5,476 nucleotides of DNA. It comes from Opitutales bacterium (GTDB taxonomy: Bacteria > Verrucomicrobiota > Verrucomicrobiia > Opitutales > Opitutaceae). A program made the translations under genes and the position numbers. Under the pieces are notes generated by a model that searched no databases, was not told the origin of the DNA, and saw only the letters and a list, made by a program, of their open reading frames with translations. Numbering within the stretch: the first letter of the stretch is position 1; every line of letters starts with the position of its first letter. Below, in pieces: positions 1 through 4,855 of this stretch. The stretch lies in NCBI GenBank assembly GCA_021772595.1, contig JAJFLS010000110.1, positions 1 through 5,476 on the forward strand, given 5' to 3'.

Positions 1-650
1 AGCAAATAAAATACGGTATCGAAGAAAACGGGTATGCTCAGCGTGAATCCGCTGCCGATGAAGGCGAGGGGCATGCGTTTTTCCCCAACGGCTTTTGCGA
101 TGCTGGATACGATGCGCTCCGCTCCACCGCTATCCATGAGGCACTTTCCGATGATCGAGGCCATGGCAATAAGAAGCGCGATTTTGGTGAGCGTGCTTCC
201 GAGTCCGTCGGCAATCCGTTCGCCCCAATTCTTAGTGGATTCCTTTTTCGCGGCAGCGAGCTGAGTGTCGTGAATGATTCTGTCGCCCGCTTGAGGGCGG
301 AAGCCAGAATCAGCCGGAACGTATATTCCACGGAAATCGCTGCTTTCGGTGGCTGCAACGGCGGAGAGATCTCCCGAACTAATGACAGCGAGCTGGCCAT
401 CAGCATTTTCTCTTAGAATGCTCGTTCTCCCATCGGCGGCCTTTTTCTTAAGGGAAACCGTACCTCCATCGCTATTGACAATTTCTATCGCGTAAGTGCT
501 TAACGAATACTCTAATACTTGGCTGGATGTCGTGAGGATCGTTACGCAAAAAGCGGCCAAAACGAGAGCGAGGAAGGCGTGAATGCGAAACGCGAGAATA
601 CTCCCGACGACGATGCACATTCCAATGAGAGCGATGATGAGTGGGTTCAT
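1..650 (-). CDS. GntP-family permease (gluconate/organic acid:H+ symporter type), N-terminal part, cut by window edge
   Basis: Reading the minus strand from ATG 648-650 gives an uninterrupted 216-codon frame that runs off the left edge. Two hydrophobic helices come first (about residues 3-20 and 25-42). A soluble stretch of about 100 residues follows. Then comes a typical GntP core: NWGERIADGLGSTLTKIALL, a helix at about 155-170 ending GKCLMDSGGAERI, and GEKRMPLAFIGSGFTLSIPVFFDTVFY (about 189-215). The DSGGAERI and SIPVFF segments are hallmarks of the GntP family, inner-membrane symporters for gluconate and related hydroxy acids; the substrate here cannot be read from sequence. The family is usually about 450 residues, so roughly half is present. 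The N-terminal loop is longer than in canonical members, which have only a short linker there. No Shine-Dalgarno is visible; the leader is a CT-rich tandem repeat. It starts alone, pointing away from plsC. Confidence 0.88.
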   Translation of the reverse strand, partial: MNPLIIALIGMCIVVGSILAFRIHAFLALVLAAFCVTILTTSSQVLEYSLSTYAIEIVNSDGGTVSLKKKAADGRTSILRENADGQLAVISSGDLSAVAATESSDFRGIYVPADSGFRPQAGDRIIHDTQLAAAKKESTKNWGERIADGLGSTLTKIALLIAMASIIGKCLMDSGGAERIVSSIAKAVGEKRMPLAFIGSGFTLSIPVFFDTVFYL

Positions 651-684
651 AGAGAGATAGAGAGATAGGGAGATGGAGAGAGAT
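651..684. repeat. 8-bp tandem repeat in the leader of the GntP-family gene
   Basis: Four imperfect units abut the permease start codon: agagagat (651-658), agagagat (659-666), agggagat (667-674) and ggagagagat (675-684). On the coding strand this is a pyrimidine tract of ATCTCTCT units immediately 5' of the ATG, where an SD would normally sit. Because it is outside the reading frame, changes in unit number would alter leader length but not the protein. Confidence 0.8.
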
Positions 685-699
685 TGTGGTTAGGTAGGC

Positions 700-734
700 T
701 AAAGCCAACTTCAAGGGAGGAAATGGGTTGGCTT
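700..734. repeat. Inverted repeat upstream of the GntP-family gene
   Basis: Arms ctaaagccaac (about 700-709) and gttggcttag (727-736) pair over 8 perfect bases (702-709 with 727-734), extending by two pairs with one bulged A, around a 17-nt purine-rich centre. It lies 50-85 bp upstream of the permease start and could be an operator or a leader hairpin. No regulator gene is in the window, so the role is unknown. Confidence 0.5.
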
Positions 735-798
735 AGTTAGAGTTCTGGGGGTTCGGTGCAATGTCGAGGGAGAGTGGGGATTAGGTCAATGTTATTGC

Positions 799-840
799 GC
801 TGCCTCGAGTCTAGAGAAGCAAGAGCTGCCGGATGGGTAG
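799..840 (+). pseudogene. Fossil of the 3' end of a plsC-like gene
   Basis: In one frame this reads AASSLEKQELPDG followed by TAG (838-840). The intact acyltransferase downstream ends CASLEKQETPVGL then TAG. Twenty bases (806-825) are identical to 1787-1806 inside that gene, and weaker similarity extends a little to the left. Both copies are followed within about 35 bp by the same 49-bp palindromic repeat. I infer a remnant of a duplicated or deleted upstream paralogue; nothing recognisable as acyltransferase remains further 5'. Confidence 0.6.
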
Positions 841-856
841 AGGGGTGCCTCTTTAA

Positions 857-905
857 TTGTAGACGCGATCGCTGATCGCGTACGCGACCACCAGTCGCGT
901 CTACA
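857..905. repeat. 49-bp palindromic repeat, copy 1 (three-way-junction, REP/BIME-like)
   Basis: Identical over 49 bp to 1819-1867. The bases 858-905 are fully used by three stems: tgtag (858-862) with ctaca (901-905), hairpin acgcgatc-gct-gatcgcgt (863-881) and hairpin acgcgac-cacca-gtcgcgt (882-900). The two hairpins share the arms acgcga/tcgcgt and differ only in their centres. An alternative fold is one 11-bp outer stem (858-868 with 895-905). Confidence 0.9.
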
Positions 906-910
906 GGGAA

Positions 911-933
911 AGCTCAGGCTGAAGCTCTGAGCT
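911..933. repeat. Short hairpin repeat
   Basis: Perfect 7-bp arms agctcag (911-917) and ctgagct (927-933) around a 9-nt centre, six bases after the 49-bp repeat. It looks like another intergenic palindrome placed in tandem, but I see only this copy in the window. The rest of 934-1053 holds no clear promoter or gene. Confidence 0.5.
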
Positions 934-1053
934 ACGTGAGCTCTCCTTTTAGGTTTAAGTTGGCGCGTATGCGCTCAGCGGGATATCCACTCAAAGTAAC
1001 CAGAGTTGAAGCGAGTCTTGTCAAACCGATGGCGCGTGTTTTGATCGGGGGCC

Positions 1054-1824
1054 GTGACTTCTGTTGTAAAAAGATTTCGGCAAACCGCTCGCTTCAGCCA
1101 TATGGTCTGGACCTTCATAAGCATGTGGCTGATCTACCGTTTTCAGAGAGGTCACCGTTGGGACGCTCATCGGCGCGCGGTCTGGCAACAACGATTTGCG
1201 GCTCGATTGCTGAGGGTACTGCATTTGGAGGTCGATGCGCGTGGTATGCCGCCAGAGGGGAGCTTCATAGCGGCCAATCACCAAGGTTACATGGACATCC
1301 TGGTGATGGCGTCTCAAACTCCCCAGGTGTTTCTTGCGAAGCACAGCGTGGCGAATTGGCCGATCATTGGGAGATTCGTCAAAATGGCGGGAACGCTCTT
1401 CATTGACCGCGGGCGTCGCCGCGAAGTGTCGAGCCAGGAGGACGGTTTCGCGAAAGCGATCGAGCAAAAGGTCGGCATGACCGTCTATCTCGAAGGCACG
1501 TCAACGAATGGTTCGGAAGTGCTGCCGTTCAAGTCGTCATTGCTGCACCCGGTCGTTCTCAATCAATGGGGCGTGACTCCGGCCTATTTGAAGTATGAAT
1601 GCGTGGGAGGCGATCCGGCCTTGGATGTCAACTGGTGGGGCGACATGACCTTCGGAGATCATCTGCTCAAGATGATGACGCTCAAATCGATCAAGGCGAC
1701 GATTCTCTTCGGCCAATCCCGAAAGCCCGGCGACGACCGAAAAGCGCTCGCCAAGGAACTGCACGCGGACGTGCTGTCGCTGTGCGCGAGTCTAGAGAAG
1801 CAAGAGACGCCGGTTGGTTTGTAG
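1054..1824 (+). CDS. PlsC-like lysophospholipid / 1-acyl-sn-glycerol-3-phosphate acyltransferase
   Basis: A 256-residue protein of the PlsC/LPLAT family, which transfers an acyl group from acyl-CoA or acyl-ACP to a lysophospholipid at the inner membrane. Motif I is NHQGYMD (75-81) with the catalytic His and Asp. Motif II is GTLFIDRGRRRE (113-124). Motif III is VYLEGTSTNG (144-153), with Ser where classical PlsC has EGTR. A WWGDM segment follows at 194-198. Residues 17-30 are hydrophobic and probably membrane-associated. The start is GTG 1054, the first possible start after an in-frame stop at 1042-1044; a G-run at 1047-1051 is very close for an SD, so ATG at 1102 (residue 17) is an alternative. 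Length fits the family. The acyl acceptor cannot be fixed, and the Arg-to-Ser change in motif III suggests a substrate other than plain lysophosphatidic acid. The stop codon lies inside a repeat. Confidence 0.9.
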   Translation: MTSVVKRFRQTARFSHMVWTFISMWLIYRFQRGHRWDAHRRAVWQQRFAARLLRVLHLEVDARGMPPEGSFIAANHQGYMDILVMASQTPQVFLAKHSVANWPIIGRFVKMAGTLFIDRGRRREVSSQEDGFAKAIEQKVGMTVYLEGTSTNGSEVLPFKSSLLHPVVLNQWGVTPAYLKYECVGGDPALDVNWWGDMTFGDHLLKMMTLKSIKATILFGQSRKPGDDRKALAKELHADVLSLCASLEKQETPVGL

Positions 1825-1867
1825 ACGCGATCGCTGATCGCGTACGCGACCACCAGTCGCGTCTACA
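1819..1867. repeat. 49-bp palindromic repeat, copy 2, overlapping the plsC-like stop codon
   Basis: Exact match to 857-905, with the same three-stem fold. Its first bases supply the final Leu codon and the TAG (1822-1824) of the acyltransferase gene. It would therefore be at the 3' end of that mRNA, where it could stabilise the transcript or act as an attenuator. There is no T-run after it, so it is not a classical terminator. Confidence 0.9.
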
Positions 1868-1901
1868 AGGTTTTACTTTGGTAGGGAGGACCGGCTTGTA
1901 C

Positions 1902-2043
1902 ATAGGCGTCAACTTATCGTTTATCCGAAGTGTAGGAGCCTGCTTGCAGGCGATTTTCGTGGCTCATTGCCCAGGGAAGAATCGCCTGCAAGCAGGCTCC
2001 TACACTTGGCGAATCCTCGATCCCCACTTAAGTTGACGCCTAT
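1902..2043. repeat. 142-bp nested palindromic element (BIME-like)
   Basis: Two perfect inverted repeats are nested. The outer arms are ataggcgtcaactta (1902-1916) and taagttgacgcctat (2029-2043), 15 bp. The inner arms are 1928-1955 and 1980-2007, 28 bp with no mismatch, around a 24-nt loop. Each inner arm contains its own mini-hairpin gcctgc-tt-gcaggc. The inner arm core, gtaggagcctgcttgcaggc, resembles the REP sequences associated with REP-tyrosine transposases in Pseudomonas and Xanthomonas. No transposase is encoded here. Confidence 0.85.
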
Positions 2044-2073
2044 CCCCGCCCGCGGTACTATTGTGGTCAGCGA

Positions 2074-2154
2074 TTCGGAACGACGCAGTCGTCCCGCTAC
2101 AAAATATGGCCGCCGGCCCATCGACGAGACTCAGGGCGAGAGATCTGCCGCTAC
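2074..2154 (+). repeat. Dispersed repeat, copy related to 3628-3687 (opposite orientation)
   Basis: Begins ttcggaacgacg (2074-2085), then cagtcgtcccgctac, and ends gagatctgccgctac (2140-2154). The inverse of 3628-3687 begins with the same 12 bases, then tagtcgctccgc, and ends gagatcggccgctac. The ends are conserved and the middle has diverged. An inner stem ctcagg (2131-2136) with cctgag (2154-2159) adds local structure. Function unknown. Confidence 0.55.
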
Positions 2155-2185
2155 CTGAGAATGCTTCTGGGATCTCTTGTTCGAA

Positions 2186-2247
2186 TCGCGGGATAAACCT
2201 GCTCCTACATTGGAAGCGCCAAAGGTAGGAGCTGGTTTATCCCGCGA
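2186..2247. repeat. 62-bp inverted repeat 3' of galM-like gene (REP-like, possible terminator)
   Basis: Arms 2186-2208 and 2225-2247 pair over 23 bp with one mismatch; the 16-nt loop adds a ttgg/ccaa pairing. Its right arm, gtaggagctggtttatcccg, shares GTAGGAGC and a terminal GCGAT with the inner arm of the 1902-2043 palindrome, so both look like one REP superfamily. It lies 22 bp past the stop codon of the mutarotase gene on the minus strand, a place where it would form the 3' end of that mRNA. There is no U-tract for intrinsic termination. Confidence 0.8.
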
Positions 2248-2269
2248 TGATTTCTCTCTGATGTTCGTT

Positions 2270-3400
2270 CTACTTCGCGCTGAAGGTATAAACGGTCGTG
2301 CTTTCAAAAACATCGCCGGGATCGAGACGGGTAGAGGGGAAGTTGGCTTGGTTGGGGGAGTCTGGAAAGTGTTGAGTTTCGAGGCAGAAGCCGCCGCGTC
2401 GGAGGTAGGCGTTTTCGCTTCTTCCGGTCAGCGTTCCGTCCAGGAAATTGCCGCAATAGAATTGGACTCCGGGCTCGGTTGTATGGACGGTCATGATACG
2501 CCCGCTTGAGGGTTCCTCGACGCGAGCGGCGAGGGCTAGTTTTCCGTCGCCTGGTTTGCGGTTGATGACCCAGTTGTGATCGAAACCTCCTCCGACTTTT
2601 AGCTGATCGTGATTCTTCTCGATGTCCCGCCCGATAGGCTTTCCTTTTCGGAAGTCAAAAGGCGTGTTGGCGACTTTGACGAGCTTGCCTGTCGGGATAA
2701 GTCCTGCGTCCACTGGAGTGTATCGGTTGGCGTTGAGCGTCATGACGTGATCGAGGATCGTTCCCTGTCCTTCGCCTTTCAAATTGAAATAGGTGTGGTT
2801 GGTGGGATTCAGATGGGTGGGTTTTGTCGTGGTGGCTTCGTAGTCGATCACGATCTCGTTGTCGTCCGTGAGTGTGTAGGTGACTGTTAAAGACATTTCT
2901 CCCGGATAGCCTTCTTCGCCATCCTGCGAAACGTAGCGAAGAATAGTCGGGTTGCCGGCTTGGACCATTTCCCAAACGCGCTTGTCGAATCCGAATACGC
3001 CACCGTGGAGGTGGTTCTCGTTGTTGTTCGTGGCCAAGGTGTATTCTTTCCCCTCGAGCGTGAATTTGCCTTTTGCGATCCGATTGCCATAGCGTCCGAC
3101 GATGGCTCCGAAGTACGGCTTCTTGTTTGCATTGATGTATTCGCTGGCGGAATCGTAGCCGAGCGAAACGTCGGCGAAAACGCCGTTTCGGTCAGGGACT
3201 CGGATGAAGGTAATCATCGCTCCGTAGTTGGTGAGTCCAAGCTCCATTCCCTTGTCGTTTCGCAACGTGAAATGGGAGATGTCGGCGAAGGGGCCGGATC
3301 CGGTGATCGCAGCGGAAGGTTTCGTGTCTCCGTTAGCCTGCGATAGTCCGAATGCAGCAAGCAGTAGGAGGGCGAGAATCGATCGGGGTGTATTCATCAT
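2270..3400 (-). CDS. galM: Secreted aldose 1-epimerase (galactose mutarotase family)
   Basis: A 376-residue protein of the GalM family, which interconverts alpha and beta anomers of aldoses such as galactose and glucose. The start chosen is ATG 3398-3400 (a second ATG follows at once). It gives a clean signal peptide, MMNTPRSILALLLLAAFGLS with probable cleavage after Ala22, so the enzyme should be exported. A TTG at 3475 would add 25 charged residues before that signal and is less likely. Family motifs in order: GRYGNRI (102-108), NENHLHGG (127-134, catalytic-type His132), NPTNHTYFNL (198-207, His202), FDHNW (273-277, Asp274) and CLETQHFPDSPNQ (339-351, Glu341). These match the two His, Asp and Glu active-site set of characterised mutarotases, so it should be active. 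The mature length of about 354 residues is normal. No SD is obvious. It is flanked by repeats on both sides and sits alone on this strand. Confidence 0.95.
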   Translation of the reverse strand: MMNTPRSILALLLLAAFGLSQANGDTKPSAAITGSGPFADISHFTLRNDKGMELGLTNYGAMITFIRVPDRNGVFADVSLGYDSASEYINANKKPYFGAIVGRYGNRIAKGKFTLEGKEYTLATNNNENHLHGGVFGFDKRVWEMVQAGNPTILRYVSQDGEEGYPGEMSLTVTYTLTDDNEIVIDYEATTTKPTHLNPTNHTYFNLKGEGQGTILDHVMTLNANRYTPVDAGLIPTGKLVKVANTPFDFRKGKPIGRDIEKNHDQLKVGGGFDHNWVINRKPGDGKLALAARVEEPSSGRIMTVHTTEPGVQFYCGNFLDGTLTGRSENAYLRRGGFCLETQHFPDSPNQANFPSTRLDPGDVFESTTVYTFSAK

Positions 3401-3518
3401 TTTGGGTTTTGATGTTTGTCGGCGCGGGCTGTTAATGCAAAACCATTTTTTCGAAAGCTTCCAATGTGTGGGCAATCGAACTGGTGCAGCGTTCTATGAA
3501 TTTCGTAAATATAGCCAA

Positions 3519-3524
3519 ATTATA
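3519..3524 (-). promoter_or_regulatory. Possible -10 box for galM
   Basis: A perfect TATAAT on the minus strand in an AT-rich stretch about 120 bp upstream of the galM start. No good -35 hexamer sits 16-18 bp further upstream, so this is a weak call. Confidence 0.3.
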
Positions 3525-3567
3525 GATTAACCGCTGATGACCTAGAGCAGCCTAGCCGCAACCAAGA

Positions 3568-3739
3568 TTTTTAACCACGACGAAGTGAAACGGAGATGGC
3601 GAAGCAATTCTCGCGAATCGATAAAAAGTAGCGGCCGATCTCCGAGCGGCCAGATCTCTGGTCGCGGAGCGACTACGTCGTTCCGAACACCGCGCGAAGA
3701 AGGAATTGATGGCCACAAAAAGGCACAAAAGGCGCAAAA
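3568..3739 (+). repeat. Fragments of short-period intergenic repeats (ACCACGA and GGCRCAAAA types)
   Basis: At 3571-3596 the sequence ttaaccacgacgaagtg... resembles the degenerate ACCACGGA-type 9-mer repeats seen again at 4554. At 3711-3739 there are three GGC-CAAAA units: ggccacaaaaa, ggcacaaaa and ggcgcaaaa, the last two with a 9-bp period. Between them lies the dispersed repeat at 3628-3687. No protein-like frame is present in this stretch; the open frames are repeat translations. Confidence 0.5.
3628..3687 (-). repeat. Dispersed repeat, inverse copy related to 2074-2154
   Basis: Ends in cgtcgttccgaa (3676-3687), the exact inverse of 2074-2085, and begins gtagcggccgatctc, the inverse of the other end with one change and one gap. 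It contains two small stems: ccaga-tc-tctgg, and cggagcgac (3665-3673) with gtcgttccg (3677-3685), the latter with one mismatch. The element is shorter than the copy at 2074. Confidence 0.55.
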
Positions 3740-3804
3740 CTAGGCCTCTTCGAGAATTCGATGGAAGTACTTGATATCGATTCCCCGAGGGAAACTTGAA
3801 TAAA

Positions 3805-3848
3805 CCACGCCGGAGTCCCAGGGTAGCTACGTCGTGCATGCGGCGTGG
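3805..3848. repeat. Stem-loop in the spacer between galM and the DUF4440-like gene
   Basis: Arms ccacgccg (3805-3812) and cggcgtgg (3841-3848) are perfect over 8 bp with a 28-nt loop. Nothing else in 3740-3927 looks like a gene. Weak AT-rich symmetry ctata/tatag (3901-3916) lies just beyond the 3' end of the DUF4440-like gene remnant, but it is too short to call a terminator. Confidence 0.4.
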
Positions 3849-3927
3849 AATTACATCAAGGCCGCTCCCTGAGAAGGCCTCGAGAGCTTGCCCGGGCCCA
3901 CTATAGTTGTTTATAGACGAAGAAACT

Positions 3928-4008
3928 TCAGTTATAGGGTTCAGCGTCTTTTGGAGAATTTGGAGTCGCTTGAGACCCTAAGAATGTCCATTTGCCGTTG
4001 ATTTTTTT
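3928..4008 (-). pseudogene. Severed C-terminal segment of the DUF4440-like protein
   Basis: Directly after the TAA at 4009-4011, and in the same frame, the minus strand reads KKINGKWTFLGSQATP and ten more residues before TGA (3928-3930), 26 residues in total. The pattern of hydrophobic and charged residues around INGKWTFLGSQ is what NTF2-like/DUF4440 proteins have in their last beta strand (typically R/K-x-x-GKW-x-hydrophobic-x-x-x-Q). I infer that this was or is the natural C-terminus, cut off by a single nonsense change. Confidence 0.7.
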
Positions 4009-4416
4009 TTATAATTCCGTTCGCTTGGCTTCTGTAACAACTGGACCATCCTTGGTGTTGGCCTTCCAGTATCCATAAAAATGTACGATGCCTGCGTTGC
4101 CATGTATAAGGATGGATACGGGACGCATATCGGACCAACCAGCATCGACGCGGCGAACCATGTCCCAATTGCGTCTAACCCACTCGGCGTCTGATGGCGC
4201 CCCTTCTTCGGTCCACCACCATTTGGCGTTTTCGACTCGCGGACTTTTAGTCAGCCAAATCTCGATGTCGTTTTTCTCTATCGCCTCCATCCAGGCGTTC
4301 CAGTCCATTATTATGTGGTCGATCAACTCTTGTTCCTCTTCTGTCCAGTGCTGCGCTGAGGACGTGAAGGGGACTAGAAGTATTACGAACGTTAAGGTCT
4401 TAAGCAGATGTCTCAT
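4009..4416 (-). CDS. Secreted SnoaL/DUF4440-like (NTF2-fold) protein, probably truncated by a premature stop
   Basis: Starts at ATG 4414-4416 with SD GGAGG six bases upstream (4423-4427). Residues 1-21, MRHLLKTLTFVILLVPFTSSA, form a signal peptide, so the product should be exported. The mature part begins with an amphipathic helix (EEEQELIDHIIMDWNAWMEAIEKND, about 26-50), followed by Trp-rich loops (AKWWWTEEG, about 64-72). The beta strands SILIHGNAGIVHFYGYW (101-117) and VVTEAKRTEL (126-135) follow. This layout is that of NTF2-like DUF4440 domains; such proteins have varied or unknown activities and I cannot assign a substrate. TAA at 4009-4011 ends it at 135 residues, in the middle of the beta sheet, and a plausible final strand continues in frame beyond. 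The intact protein would be about 162 residues. As it stands it is either a young pseudogene or depends on readthrough. Confidence 0.7.
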   Translation of the reverse strand: MRHLLKTLTFVILLVPFTSSAQHWTEEEQELIDHIIMDWNAWMEAIEKNDIEIWLTKSPRVENAKWWWTEEGAPSDAEWVRRNWDMVRRVDAGWSDMRPVSILIHGNAGIVHFYGYWKANTKDGPVVTEAKRTEL

Positions 4417-4422
4417 GGGGAA

Positions 4423-4427
4423 CCTCC
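4423..4427 (-). promoter_or_regulatory. Shine-Dalgarno of the DUF4440-like gene
   Basis: GGAGG on the minus strand with a 6-base spacer to ATG 4416. It is the clearest SD in the window and fixes this start. Confidence 0.75.
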
Positions 4428-4472
4428 AAGGTTTAACATATTATTGTGCAGACCGGGGTATAGGGGGTCGTT

Positions 4473-4500
4473 ATTGTATCGGAGCCAGTCGCTGAGTCAA
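4473..4500 (-). promoter_or_regulatory. Sigma70-like promoter of the DUF4440-like gene
   Basis: On the minus strand TTGACT (4495-4500) and TACAAT (4473-4478) are separated by 16 bp. Each matches five of the six bases of its consensus hexamer. Transcription would begin near 4466, giving a leader of about 50 nt that carries the SD. Confidence 0.6.
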
Positions 4501-4553
4501 TGAAGTTAGGGTTTTCCTTCAGTTTCTCGCGAGTGGATGAATCCCACTATATT

Positions 4554-4616
4554 TTCAACCACGGAGCTCACGGAGGAACGGAGAATAGATGGAAGCCTTC
4601 GCCTCCTTTCCTCCGT
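4554..4616. repeat. ACCACGGAG-type 9-mer repeat forming a hairpin
   Basis: ttttcaaccacggagctcacggaggaacggag contains three 9-bp units (ccacggagc, tcacggagg, aacggagaa). The bases 4570-4583 pair with 4603-4616 over 14 bp with one mismatch. Arrays of this kind are, to my knowledge, scattered through intergenic DNA of several environmental phyla and often mis-annotated as NHGAHGG-type peptides. Confidence 0.6.
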
Positions 4617-4646
4617 ACTACTATCCGTCATGATCTAGTTTTTGAA

Positions 4647-4855
4647 ACAAAGATTTCGAATCCTGCCCCCGAGTTTTCGGGGATCCTACCCACGCGCAGC
4701 GTGGGTCAAGCGAGGCACGAGCGTTGTTAATAAAATTGGTTTAACAACGTTCCTTCGTCACTTGATCCCTCGTCTAGACTCGGGGCAGGATCCTCGCTTC
4801 CGTCTTCGCGCTGCTACGCCGAGACAGGCCACGAGGGCAGGATTTTCGTTTTGTT
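4647..4855. repeat. About 200-bp MITE-like element with terminal inverted repeats and inner hairpins
   Basis: The left end aacaaagatttcgaatcctg (continuing CCCCCGAG) and the right end, read inward on the minus strand, aacaaaacgaaaatcctgcc (continuing CTCG), are imperfect inverted repeats. Inside are: a further ctcggggcaggat (4779-4791) pairing with 4660-4673 with one bulge; ccccga/tcgggg; a perfect 8-bp stem acccacgc-gca-gcgtgggt (4688-4706); tcaagcga/tcacttga (4706-4713 with 4758-4765, one mismatch); and a 9-bp stem cgttgttaa/ttaacaacg (4722-4730 with 4741-4749) at the centre. No transposase frame is present. No clear target-site duplication is visible. Confidence 0.6.

Noticed and set aside
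936..1406. Plus-strand open frame in a different frame over the start of the acyltransferase
   Set aside because: It is an out-of-frame shadow of the gene, which carries NHxxxxD and EGT motifs; this frame yields no domain.
857..2247. Possible CRISPR array from the repeated palindromes
   Set aside because: The repeats belong to different families, are not regularly spaced, and no cas-like gene is near.
1599..2313. Small open frames across 1599-2313 with peptides such as RDKPAPTFGASNVGAGLSRD
   Set aside because: These are translations of the palindromic repeats; similar spurious peptides are known from REP-rich genomes.
2960..3346. Long plus-strand open frames opposite galM (for example 2960-3346 and 2609-2890)
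   Set aside because: They are antisense to a gene with complete family motifs, and their products are low-complexity Val/Gly/Arg-rich strings with no recognisable domain.
3867..3906. Cluster of aggcct, ctcgag, cccggg, gggccc followed by cactatag, resembling a cloning polylinker with a T7-like core
   Set aside because: No other vector sequence is present, the order does not match a polylinker I know, and six-base palindromes are expected in such repeat-rich DNA. I treat it as coincidence.
4088..4495. 135-codon plus-strand open frame antisense to the DUF4440-like gene
   Set aside because: It covers that gene's coding strand and its promoter; the minus frame has the signal peptide, SD and domain pattern.
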